NCBI GenBank assembly: GCA_030427245.1
Contig: JAUHXA010000002.1
Span: forward strand, 124,001-188,000
Length of the DNA: 64,000 bases
Origin: Bacteroidia bacterium
Lineage (GTDB): Bacteria > Bacteroidota > Bacteroidia > Chitinophagales > UBA2359
Direction: 5' to 3'
A model generated the notes under the pieces. That model ran no database searches. It saw only the letters and a program-made list of their open reading frames with translations, and had not been told where the DNA came from. Shown here piece after piece: positions 47,880 through 57,444 of this stretch; position 1 is the first letter of the stretch; every line of letters begins with the position of its first letter. Both the position numbers and the translations under genes were made by a program.

Positions 47880-48000
47880 GTAAGGGTAAAAAAATAACTC
47901 CTCGTTTTCTTTTGCTAACATACCCCATCCCCCACCGAGAAATCGGGGCAGGCTTTTCAAAAGGGGAATATTGGTCGATGAGTTATTTTTTCTTTTTTAC
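47880..48000. mobile_element. MITE-like element copy 2 (121 bp; TSD TAA at 47877-47879 and 48001-48003)
   Basis: Same termini as copies 1 and 3, with an extra ~22-nt internal segment (caccgagaaatcggggcaggct). Confidence 0.85.
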
Positions 48001-48014
48001 TAAGTGAAAATATA

Positions 48015-48055
48015 AAAGGCTTGCAGAGGGGTAATTCTGCAAGCCTTTAAAAAAA
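48015..48055. terminator. Terminator hairpin
   Basis: aaaggcttgcagaggggtaattctgcaagccttt followed by A-rich tract. Confidence 0.75.
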
Positions 48056-48123
48056 AATCTTTCAGCTAAAATACTTTTAAAAAAGGATGGATTGTTATTA
48101 AAATTCTCAGTTGCGCACAATTC

Positions 48124-48606
48124 TTACTCAAACAGGTTTACAACTTTTGTGCTATTAACATCTTCTTGAGTTACTTTTTGTAGTTTGTTGTTTTGAATAT
48201 AGTAATTTCCGCCTACAAAATCCACACAGCCTGTTTCTGGATTGTGAATGATAGCAGTGAAATAGTAAATGCCTGCTTTTTCGTAAGTGTGAGCTGCATC
48301 TATTAGGTCCTCAGCAGTTGCGCCATCACCAAATGTCCATTCTACTCTCGAAAATTCACCCACTGCTTTATTTTTGAAGCTAACAGTCAAACCTTCAATT
48401 TCCAAATCAAACAACATATCCAAATCACAAATTTCTTTGTTGTAAATAGGAGCTTTATCCAAAAAGGCAGTGCTTGTTTCGGCAACGATATTCAAATCAA
48501 TGATTTCTTCTGCTGCATTGTTGATGCCTACCCCTGCAAAAGAAGTAGCAGTAATCAAAAGCGTGAAAGTGAAAGCGGTGATGATATTGAGGATAAAATT
48601 TTTCAT
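48124..48606 (-). CDS. Small secreted PKD-like domain protein (paralog 1)
   Basis: Signal peptide; VSFKNKAVGEFSRVEWTFGDGATAEDLIDAAHTYEKAGIYYFTAIIHNPETGCVD (PKD WxFGDG...HTY). Confidence 0.85.
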   Translation of the reverse strand: MKNFILNIITAFTFTLLITATSFAGVGINNAAEEIIDLNIVAETSTAFLDKAPIYNKEICDLDMLFDLEIEGLTVSFKNKAVGEFSRVEWTFGDGATAEDLIDAAHTYEKAGIYYFTAIIHNPETGCVDFVGGNYYIQNNKLQKVTQEDVNSTKVVNLFE

Positions 48607-49000
48607 GACTGTTGGGCTTTAAAAAAAAATGTTTTTGCATTGTTTCTGTTTAGTTGTACGAAGGGTTTCAAAAGAATGTTGCAGAAAAGTCATTTTTATG
48701 TCACGAAACCTTTAAGCTGCCTGCAAAAACAGAATTAATTAGCTGATAATAGTATAGTTAGAAGGAGAAAGACATCAAAAGCTTGATGAAACAAAAAAGG
48801 CTTGTTCAGACTGGGTGGAGTCTTTACAAGCCTTTTTAAATAGTTAAATCTAAGTATTTTTCTTTTTTCAGAGTTTTATTTAGAGAAATGGGGGATTAAT
48901 TTTTAGGATGAATGTTCGTTTGTATTTGATTTGAGCAGGGTGGATTACTTGATTTGAAAAGGATGGATTACCTTTCAACATTTTCAGTAGCGCACAATTC

Positions 49001-49483
49001 TTATTCAAACAGATTTACAACTTTTGTACTATTAACATCTTCTTGAGTTACTTTTTGTAGTTTATTGTTTTGGATGTAGTAGTTTCCGCCTACAAAATCC
49101 ACACAGCCCGTTTCTGGATTGTGAATGATAGCAGTGAAGTAGTAAATGCCTGCTTTTTCGTAAGTGTGAGCTGCATCTGTTAGGTCCTCAGCAGTTGCGC
49201 CGTCACCAAATGTCCATTCTACTCTCGAAAATTCACCCACTGCTTTGTTTTTGAAGCTAACGGTCAAACCTTCAATTTCCAAGTCAAACAACATATCTAA
49301 GTCACACACTTCTTTGTCATAAATAGGGGCTTTATCCAAAAAAGCAGCACTTGTCTCGGCAACTATATTCAAATCAATGATTTCTTCTGCTGAATGACCG
49401 ATTCCAACTCCTGCAAAAATAGTAGTCGTGATACAAAGAGCGAAAATGAAAGTTGTGATGATATTAAGGATAAAATTTTTCAT
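49001..49483 (-). CDS. Small secreted PKD-like domain protein (paralog 2)
   Basis: Same length (160 aa) and nearly identical mature sequence to 48124-48606. Confidence 0.85.
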   Translation of the reverse strand: MKNFILNIITTFIFALCITTTIFAGVGIGHSAEEIIDLNIVAETSAAFLDKAPIYDKEVCDLDMLFDLEIEGLTVSFKNKAVGEFSRVEWTFGDGATAEDLTDAAHTYEKAGIYYFTAIIHNPETGCVDFVGGNYYIQNNKLQKVTQEDVNSTKVVNLFE

Positions 49484-49736
49484 GACTATTGGGCTTAAAA
49501 AATGGGAAATTGTTTTTGCGATAGTTTCTGTTTGATTTTACGGAGAGTTTCAAAAGAATGTTACAGAAAAGTCATTTTTGTGTCATGAATTATTTATCAA
49601 ACCTCTCTCCTCCTCTATAAGTCATTAATAAACAGTGATTAAAATCAAAAAATGTGTATAAAAGCTTGATGAAACGATTAGAGAAAAAAATAATTTACTA
49701 ACATCAATATTGCAGCCAACAATATTGTGCACAGGT

Positions 49737-51248
49737 TTATGTTTTTGAATGAAGCAACTCTGCAATCAATTCTCCCATTTTCCTACGCATTTCTGAGTTG
49801 GAACAAGTATAGTTATTGACCATCAAAGCGAAAGCAATTTGGTCGCCCGAAGCTGTATTTACATAACCTGTATACGCCCGAACACGCTGAATATAACCAC
49901 TTTTGGCAAAAACCTTGTTCGCCGCACTCGTTCCCTTCAAAAAAGACTTCAATCCACCTACATCACTCACATTCCCTGCAATAGACAGCGATTCAAACAA
50001 AGTGGGGTAATGCGTTTCATTTCGATAGACATACAACAAATCTCCAAACTGTTCTGCCGTTACCCCATTCATGGGCGACAAACCACTCCCGTCTTCCATA
50101 AAAAAACCTTTGGTGTCCACATTGCAGGTCTTCAAATATTCTTCCACCAAACGAACGCCATTTTCACGTGTTCCTTTTCCAAATCGGTGCTTACCCAACA
50201 TCTTCAATAAGTGTTCTGCATACAAGTTGATGCTTTTTTTGTTCGTCCAATACACAATCTTGGAAAGCGGAGGTGAAATCACTTTGTCTAAAAAAGTCTT
50301 TTTTCGAGGCACATATTTGCCTTCATCCTGCAATATCCGAATTGTAGAATAATCTTTTTGAGCTTCAACACCCACCTTTTCCAGTTCTTGCTGCAATTGA
50401 AAGGCACAAAAAAGCGCAGGATTCGCAATACTGCCCTTTATTCTAAAACCCTGTCGAGCAGGCGGAATAGTGCCTCTTACATAAGCCACATTGCTATAAG
50501 GAGCTGCAAAAATGTAGGCATTATCGCCCGTTCCTTTTGCTCCGGCCGTCACCCGATTCACCATTTTGAAGTTGGGAACAGAGGGAATGATTTTGGTCAA
50601 TTTCGTTTCACTGCCTGTTTTCGATTCCGAATTGAAGTAGGCAAAATATTGGTTTTCATGAAAAGTCAAACCGCTTGACCCCGCACCATAGTAATTCCCC
50701 ATATCTTCCCACAACCACATCGGAGGCACACTCTCTTCTTCAAAAATACGGGCATCCCCCACCACATATCCTTCAATTTTTTTGATTCCCGCTTTGCGAA
50801 TCGCTGTCACCCACTGCTGCAAAATGGCTTCGTAATCTTTGCCCAAACCATCCCTCGGTGCGCCTAAAGTTGGGTCTCCCCCACCCCGTATATAGACATT
50901 GCCCTTCAATGTGCCGCTTGCATCTATTTGTCCATCGTACTCCAATACGGTTTCAAATTTGAAGTCTTTGCCCAATATCTCCAATGCCGTTGCAGTTGTG
51001 ATGACCTTCAATGCCGAAGCTGGTGTAAGGCTTTTTCGAGCATTGTATTGCGCTACCACTTTGCCCGTTTTCACCGACTTGGCATAGAATCCCCAAGAAG
51101 CGTTTTGAAGGTCGGGGTCGTTTTGGAATTTTTGGAGGGATTGGTTTATTGTGTCTGTATTGTTTTTGGCAGAGGAGGTAGTGACAGGGGAGGATAGGAA
51201 ACTACTAATGGTAATAAGAATGGCAAAGAGTAAAATTTTGATTTTCAT
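49737..51248 (-). CDS. dacB: D-alanyl-D-alanine carboxypeptidase/endopeptidase (PBP4, S13 family)
   Basis: LTPASALKVITTATALEILG (SxxK), DGSGLSPMNGVTAEQFGDLL (SxN region), VFAKSGYIQRVRAYTGYV (KSG). Confidence 0.94.
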   Translation of the reverse strand: MKIKILLFAILITISSFLSSPVTTSSAKNNTDTINQSLQKFQNDPDLQNASWGFYAKSVKTGKVVAQYNARKSLTPASALKVITTATALEILGKDFKFETVLEYDGQIDASGTLKGNVYIRGGGDPTLGAPRDGLGKDYEAILQQWVTAIRKAGIKKIEGYVVGDARIFEEESVPPMWLWEDMGNYYGAGSSGLTFHENQYFAYFNSESKTGSETKLTKIIPSVPNFKMVNRVTAGAKGTGDNAYIFAAPYSNVAYVRGTIPPARQGFRIKGSIANPALFCAFQLQQELEKVGVEAQKDYSTIRILQDEGKYVPRKKTFLDKVISPPLSKIVYWTNKKSINLYAEHLLKMLGKHRFGKGTRENGVRLVEEYLKTCNVDTKGFFMEDGSGLSPMNGVTAEQFGDLLYVYRNETHYPTLFESLSIAGNVSDVGGLKSFLKGTSAANKVFAKSGYIQRVRAYTGYVNTASGDQIAFALMVNNYTCSNSEMRRKMGELIAELLHSKT

Positions 51249-51546
51249 CTAATTACGATGTTGTTTTTTCAATTGAAGAAAAGTAAACTAATCATGTAGG
51301 ATTTGGGCTAAGATGCTGCCAAATATAACTAAATTTCATGCAAAAATTTACCTTCAGCTTATTAGGTTACAACCATCAATGCATCAGATTGCTTCTACTT
51401 AGGCAAAGTAAAAATTCAAGCAATACTTCATAAGCAAGTATATTATGTTTCAATAATAACTAATTTAAAATTTTAGTTTGCATTGAAGTTGAGTGATGAC
51501 AAACCACCGTAATATTGAAGTTTTTTTTTCTCAAAAACTGGATGCC

Positions 51547-52230
51547 TTAATTCAACTTCCAATCAATAGCTTCCTGATTCTGATCCTCCAAGTAGGCATT
51601 GGCTTGCGAAAAATGTTTGTTACCAAAAAATGCACCGCCCGCCATTGGAGAAGGGTGTGCTGCGGTCAACACCAAATGTTTGCTACCATCAATCAAAGCG
51701 GCTTTACTTTTGGCAAAATTTCCCCAAAGCATAAACACCACTCCTGAACGCTCATCTGATAGTTTCTTAATGACCGCATCTGTAAATCGCTGCCAACCAA
51801 TAGAACTGTGGGAATTGGATTTTCTGTGTTCCAATGTTAAAGTAGCATTTAAGAGTAACACCCCCTGCTCTGCCCATTCGGTCAAGTCACCATGTTTGGG
51901 AGCGACAAAACCTTCAATGTCCGTTGCCAATTCTTTGTAGACATTTCGCAGAGAAGGAGGTACTCTTACACCTTTGGGAACAGAAAAAGACAAACCCATT
52001 GCCTCGCCTGGATTTTTGTAAGGGTCTTGTCCCAAAATCACCACTTTTACTTTGTCAAAAGGTACCTTGTTGAAGGCATTGAAAATAAGTGAACCGGGAG
52101 GATATATAATTTTACCCGCTTGTTTTTCCTTCACTAAAAACTGTTTGATGGCTGCAAAATAAGGCTCCTGAAATTCGGATTCTAAGGCAGTCAGCCAACT
52201 TGCTTCAATTTTAGGATTTACTTTTGACAT
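51547..52230 (-). CDS. ung: Uracil-DNA glycosylase
   Basis: VVILGQDPYKNPGEAMGLSFSV; LLLNATLTLEHRKSNSHSSIGWQRFTD; LTAAHPSPMAGGAFFGNKHFSQAN. Confidence 0.97.
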   Translation of the reverse strand: MSKVNPKIEASWLTALESEFQEPYFAAIKQFLVKEKQAGKIIYPPGSLIFNAFNKVPFDKVKVVILGQDPYKNPGEAMGLSFSVPKGVRVPPSLRNVYKELATDIEGFVAPKHGDLTEWAEQGVLLLNATLTLEHRKSNSHSSIGWQRFTDAVIKKLSDERSGVVFMLWGNFAKSKAALIDGSKHLVLTAAHPSPMAGGAFFGNKHFSQANAYLEDQNQEAIDWKLN

Positions 52231-52290
52231 GGTATTTTGATGAATTAAAGTTAGTTGAATTTGAGCCTTGAAGTTGTATTTGAATTTTTC

Positions 52291-53433
52291 TTAGTCCTTC
52301 AAAATAGTCCTCGAAATCACCACTCGTTGAATCTCCGAAGTACCTTCATAGATTTGGGTAATCTTGGCATCTCTCATCAAACGCTCCACATGATATTCTT
52401 TCACAAATCCATAACCGCCATGTACTTGTACGGCCTCTGTTGTAGTTTTCATGGCAACCTCCGAAGAAAAGACCTTTGCCATTGAAGAAGCCAAGTCATA
52501 GTTTTGGTGTGTGTCTTTTAGATAAGCTGCTTTGAGGCAAAGAAGGCGAGCCGCTTCAATTTCGGTTGCCATGTCTGCCAATTTGAAGGCAATCGCTTGG
52601 TGATGACTGATGGGTTTGCCAAATGCTTTTCGCTCTTTGGAGTAAGCCAATGCCAATTCGTAAGCTCCCGAAGCAATGCCCAAAGCTTGAGAGGCAATAC
52701 CGATTCTACCGCCCGAAAGAGTTTTCATAGCGAACTTGAAGCCAAAGCCATCTTCTCCAATTCGATTGGCTTTCGGTACTTTCACATCCTGAAACATCAC
52801 CGAATGAGTGTCGGAAGCTCTAATACCCAATTTGTCTTCTTTGGCTCCTTGACTGACTCCTTCCCATCCTTTTTCGACAATAAAGGCGTTGATTCCTCGG
52901 TGTTTTTTTTCAACATCTGTTTGAGCAATTACCAAATAAACTCCAGCAGTACCACCGCTTGTAATCCAGTTTTTGGTGCCATTCAGTATATAATGGTCGC
53001 CCATGTCTATTGCCGTTGTGCGCTGTTGAGTCGCATCTGAACCTGCTTCAGGCTCGGACAAACAGAACGCTCCTACCATTTCACCTTTTGCCAAAGGCGG
53101 CAAATATTTATCTTTTTGCTCGTCTGTACCAAAGGTTTCCAAGCCCCAACATACGAGTGAGTTGTTGACCGACATAATGACCGAACAAGAAGAATCTACT
53201 TTAGAAATTTCCTCCATTGCCAAAACATACGATATCGTATCCAATCCACTCCCTCCGTATTTGGGATCAACCATCATACCCAAAAAACCCAACTCTCCCA
53301 TTCTTTTTACTTGTTCGGTTGGATAGGTTTTATTCGTATCACGTTCGATTACACCTGGTTTGCACTCATTTTGAGCAAAATCTCTAGCTGCATCTCGAAT
53401 CATCAAATGCTCTTCGGTAAGTTTAAAATTCAT
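52291..53433 (-). CDS. Acyl-CoA dehydrogenase
   Basis: MVGAFCLSEPEAGSDATQQRTTA; GGRIGIASQALGIASGAYELALAYSKERKAFGKPI; QVHGGYGFVKEYHVERLMRDAKITQIYEGTSEIQRVVISR. Confidence 0.96.
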   Translation of the reverse strand: MNFKLTEEHLMIRDAARDFAQNECKPGVIERDTNKTYPTEQVKRMGELGFLGMMVDPKYGGSGLDTISYVLAMEEISKVDSSCSVIMSVNNSLVCWGLETFGTDEQKDKYLPPLAKGEMVGAFCLSEPEAGSDATQQRTTAIDMGDHYILNGTKNWITSGGTAGVYLVIAQTDVEKKHRGINAFIVEKGWEGVSQGAKEDKLGIRASDTHSVMFQDVKVPKANRIGEDGFGFKFAMKTLSGGRIGIASQALGIASGAYELALAYSKERKAFGKPISHHQAIAFKLADMATEIEAARLLCLKAAYLKDTHQNYDLASSMAKVFSSEVAMKTTTEAVQVHGGYGFVKEYHVERLMRDAKITQIYEGTSEIQRVVISRTILKD

Positions 53434-53561
53434 TGTTTTTTGGGTTTGTTTGTTTTAAATTTTGAAGTGCAAAGGTAGGATTTTTAGAGGTATTTGGCGA
53501 AGCAAGATGGAAATTTAATAGATGTGAAAGACAAATGTAATCCACTCCAATAATTTCCATT

Positions 53562-55016
53562 TTACTCTTCATCCAATAGCCGACTGATATCATATTTCAG
53601 CGAGCCATTGCTTGGTCGTTTGGCATCTCCATCTGCAATTTCACCTTCTTTGTCAATAAGTGCATAACGGGGCAATCCTGTCACCAACAATCTGGTATAA
53701 GCAGAATCCTTGAGGTTTTCGTCCATCAAATAGTGATCGCCGCCGACTTGCAGTTTGGCAATGTTTTTTCTCCATTGACCATCCGAATCATCTGAGGACA
53801 AATAAATAAATGCCACTTCTTTGTCGTGAAAATACTCCTTCAATTGGGGGGCATGGATCATTTCTTCCATGCAAGGTTTGCACCAACTTGCCCAAAAATC
53901 CACATAAACGACTTTGCCTCTATATTGTGACAACAACTGATCAAAAGTAAGTGGAGATTCTTGATTGACAATAAACAGGCGGGCATCAACAGGGGGTTTA
54001 ATGGCACTCATTTCGGTATTGAACTTATGAAATCGTTTTTTCAACAAGTGCTTCAATTTAGGGTCTTTTCCCGTTTTCATAAATTGGTCGTACAAACCAT
54101 TGGCATAACTCGACTCAGCATCTATCAAGACCAATGCTAAGTGAGCTTGAATATGATCCAGAACCTTCCCGTTGAAAGCTTTTGGGGCAATTTGTGAAGC
54201 TCTTACAAGCCAAGGTTCACCTCGTTCTTTTCGTTGTTCTTGCATTTGGATAGGGTCTCGCATACAGAGTTGTCGGAGGTGGTTTTCCAAAAATTTCAAA
54301 TATTCGCTTGCCACCAATGCTTCAGGATTTGTAAGACTGAATTGAAGTGCAAAATCTATGTATCCGTCATTGAATTTATCCGATGTTTTGTAGAAATAAC
54401 TGGTCGTTCGGTTAGCTGTTCGGTAGTCTATGGCTGATTGTGCCCAGGTTCTGAAGGCTAAAGAGGTCTCTGCGTTTTGTTCTAAATAATTTCTTAAAAA
54501 CACATTTTCCTTCATTCTAAGTTCTTGGCAGTGATTACTAAAAGTCCCTGCACTCATTACTGTACGCCTTTGTGTCAAATCGTATTCTATATTTCCTTCA
54601 TTGAATCTTTTGCGATATTCTTTGCAGTAGTTGTTGTGGATTTCGCCACCTCCTTCAAACCTCAAACTACTGTCAAACAAGGTATTATTAAATTTAACTT
54701 TAACAATTTCACCAGGGCTTAAAAACATTTGTGCTTTTTTGCCATCGTATTCAAAATAAGCGGGAGTCGGTTTTTCAAGAGGGATTTTCAATTGAAAATT
54801 ACCAATTTCATTGGGTGTTACTTCGTATTTCGTGCTGCGAAGTAGGTCGTCTAAGTAAAAAACGATGGTGGACTGACGAAAAACATTGTGTTCCATAATA
54901 CCCACAGCCTCATCTATTTTACCCGATATTTGAACAGTTTGTGCTTGTGCAGGAGAGGGAACACAAGAATGGCTGATACTCATAACTATTAATAATAGGA
55001 TTACAAATCGCTTCAT
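53562..55016 (-). CDS. TlpA-like thioredoxin-fold thiol-disulfide protein
   Basis: GKVVYVDFWASWCKPCMEEMIHAPQLKEYF; signal peptide. Confidence 0.9.
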   Translation of the reverse strand: MKRFVILLLIVMSISHSCVPSPAQAQTVQISGKIDEAVGIMEHNVFRQSTIVFYLDDLLRSTKYEVTPNEIGNFQLKIPLEKPTPAYFEYDGKKAQMFLSPGEIVKVKFNNTLFDSSLRFEGGGEIHNNYCKEYRKRFNEGNIEYDLTQRRTVMSAGTFSNHCQELRMKENVFLRNYLEQNAETSLAFRTWAQSAIDYRTANRTTSYFYKTSDKFNDGYIDFALQFSLTNPEALVASEYLKFLENHLRQLCMRDPIQMQEQRKERGEPWLVRASQIAPKAFNGKVLDHIQAHLALVLIDAESSYANGLYDQFMKTGKDPKLKHLLKKRFHKFNTEMSAIKPPVDARLFIVNQESPLTFDQLLSQYRGKVVYVDFWASWCKPCMEEMIHAPQLKEYFHDKEVAFIYLSSDDSDGQWRKNIAKLQVGGDHYLMDENLKDSAYTRLLVTGLPRYALIDKEGEIADGDAKRPSNGSLKYDISRLLDEE

Positions 55017-55072
55017 TGGAAAAAATGATTATAAAAATGGTAAAAATAGGGGATTTAGTATATGACTTTTTA

Positions 55073-55171
55073 GTAAGGGTAAAAAAATAACTCCTCGTTT
55101 TCTTTTGCTAACATACCCCATCCCCTTTCAAAAGGGGAATATTGGTCGATGAGTTATTTTTTCTTTTTTAC
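55073..55171. mobile_element. MITE-like element copy 3 (99 bp; TSD TTA at 55070-55072 and 55172-55174)
   Basis: Sequence identical to copy 1. Confidence 0.85.
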
Positions 55172-55321
55172 TTAGTCTGCTTTGGAGGAGCGAAGATTGC
55201 ATTATTTATGCTTGTAAAAATACTATTTTTTGAACGATTCTGTATATTTTGAAGGTCAGTTCTCCAATATTTTGCAGTTAGGCACAAAAAATCGGGCTCT
55301 CGATGATTTCATTTGGTTTGG

Positions 55322-55350
55322 AGAACTTAGGTATCGGATACCCAAGTTCT
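55322..55350. repeat. REP-like palindrome variant
   Basis: AGAACTTaGGTATCGGATACCcAAGTTCT. Confidence 0.7.
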
Positions 55351-55492
55351 AAAATTATGATTTTGAATTTTTGATTCGGATTCACTTTAAGCAAACTAAA
55401 ATATTAAATTAGGCATTTCTGCAATTTACTTTGCTCGCTTACAAAGTATTGTTTGAATTTGCATTTGAGTTTTTAATTTGAATTTGCCTTAA

Positions 55493-55517
55493 GTCAAGGT
55501 ATCCGATACCTTTTGAC
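55493..55517. repeat. REP-like palindrome variant
   Basis: GTCAAGGTATCCGATACCTTTTGAC. Confidence 0.7.
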
Positions 55518-55579
55518 CAAATAGATTCATTTGGAACTTAAAATCGAAATTGTAGAAGTTCAGAAATATTAAACAACAA

Positions 55580-55613
55580 AAAGGCCTTCACTCGTTAGCG
55601 AAAGCCTTTATCG
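55580..55613. terminator. Stem-loop, possible terminator
   Basis: aaaaaggccttcactcgttagcgaaagccttt. Confidence 0.6.
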
Positions 55614-55910
55614 TCTTTTTCATGGACTATCCTATGTTGCAAGTGAAATTTCAAAGAGTAAGACAGGTTCAGTTCAAATATCCGTAACAAGTGACATTTG
55701 AAATTCGGTAAGAGTGTGTCTAAGTAGAAGTTTCGTTTGATGTTTTTGCAGGAAGTCATTTGGAAAACTCAAATTCAAAGTTTGTAGTTGCAGAATTGTA
55801 AAATTCCTTTCATTTGAATTATTGGAAGAGTTTCACCTAACAGCCTAATGTCTATTGAGTTATTAATAAATGCGGGTAAGTCTCATTTATTTTTTCCCAC
55901 ATCTCGCTTC

Positions 55911-57134
55911 TTATTTTGAAGCTGTTTTCATGTCAATTTTAATCAACATTTTCTTAGCCCCTTTTGCGCTCATGCCTCTTGCTTCTGCAATGTTTACCGC
56001 ATTTTGAGCAGCTTCTTTAGCATCGTCGTATTGTCCTAATTTGTAATACAAAGAAGCCAAAGTATCGTTGTTATAGTAAGTGCTTTCGAGTTCGATGGAT
56101 TGTTTTGTCCATTTCACTGCTTTTTTCAACATGTTTTTGTCGCCTGCGTTTTCATATACATTCCAAGCGATGTTGTTGATATAAGCCGATTCCGATTTGT
56201 CCATTTCAGTGTTTGACAACATTTCGTCGGCTACTACTGTGTATTTTTTCCACGCTCCTACGCCTTCATAAAACTTCAAAGATGCTCTGTAAATGTAAGC
56301 CTGTGTTTTATCACTGCCAGAAGATTTGATGGTGTGGATGATTTGGTCAAACAAAGAGTAATCGTTGTTACCAATTGCAGCATCTAAGCTGTTGAAAGCT
56401 GCTACTACCATCTTGTCTGCTACACTTTTATCTCCAAATTTTTCTACAAATAAAGGACTGTTTTCTGCAAATACTTCAAAGCCTTTCATCGTGATGTCGT
56501 TTGCCAAGGCATAAACCAGCTCCAAATTGTTTTCGTTGTTCAAATCTGTAACACTCAAAGTATTGAAGTAGGTCATTGCTACTTGATTGTATTCTGATGC
56601 ATCTGCAATCCACAATTGCTGCATATAAGAAGCCAAAAACGCTTGGTCACTTCTCCCTTCTAAGTATTCTACTGCCATTGCAGCCATTTTTTCTTCGTCA
56701 ATCAAGGCTTCTCTTGCTTCTGCAACAAATTTGTTGGGCTGACGTGCACCAATTGCTCTTTTCTTTTCTTCGCCACTTGCATTTAAGTACAAGTAAGTAG
56801 GATATACATTTACACCATGTTGTTTGGCGAATGCAACTCCTTCGCTGCTTTCCATGTTTAGTTTGTAGCTGATGTAGAAGTTGTTGTAGAAATCGCTTAC
56901 TTCAGGTAGTACAAAAACTTTCTTTTCCATTACCTTGCAAGGGCCACACCAAGGAGTGTAAGCATCAATAAAAATCGCTTTGTCCGTTTGTTTGGCGTGT
57001 GCCAATAGTTCTTCTAATGTTCCTTCAAAAAATTCAATGCCTTTTTCTGTATTCATGGTTTGAGCGTTCATCTCCAAAACCATCGCAGTCATCATTATCA
57101 GCAGGCTCAATATGTTCAGTCTAAAATATTTCAT
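55911..57134 (-). CDS. Secreted thioredoxin-fold protein with TPR-like C-terminus (ORF extends to 57194)
   Basis: MKYFRLNILSLLIMMTAMVLEMNAQ; KAIFIDAYTPWCGPCKVMEKKVF. Confidence 0.9.
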   Translation of the reverse strand: MKYFRLNILSLLIMMTAMVLEMNAQTMNTEKGIEFFEGTLEELLAHAKQTDKAIFIDAYTPWCGPCKVMEKKVFVLPEVSDFYNNFYISYKLNMESSEGVAFAKQHGVNVYPTYLYLNASGEEKKRAIGARQPNKFVAEAREALIDEEKMAAMAVEYLEGRSDQAFLASYMQQLWIADASEYNQVAMTYFNTLSVTDLNNENNLELVYALANDITMKGFEVFAENSPLFVEKFGDKSVADKMVVAAFNSLDAAIGNNDYSLFDQIIHTIKSSGSDKTQAYIYRASLKFYEGVGAWKKYTVVADEMLSNTEMDKSESAYINNIAWNVYENAGDKNMLKKAVKWTKQSIELESTYYNNDTLASLYYKLGQYDDAKEAAQNAVNIAEARGMSAKGAKKMLIKIDMKTASK

Positions 57135-57444
57135 CTTGTTGGGTCTTGCTTTTGTTCGGTGTTCAGTATGTTTTTCAATTTCACAGTCACCCATACTTAG
57201 ACAAAAAAGATGCCTACTACTGATGGTTTCAAAAAAAGTTTCGTTTCTTGACCACTATTTTTTTAGAAGAAAATATAATTTAACTGATAATCAATAGAAT
57301 ACCTTAAAATATTTTTTTTGTTTTTTTTTGAAGACGATTTAAAATCTATTTTGGAAACAATTTTATTAGGATATTTTTTGACATGTATTTTGCGTAGTCA
57401 AGTAAGTATTTTTCTTAGATGACTACGCATTTTACATAGAAAAC

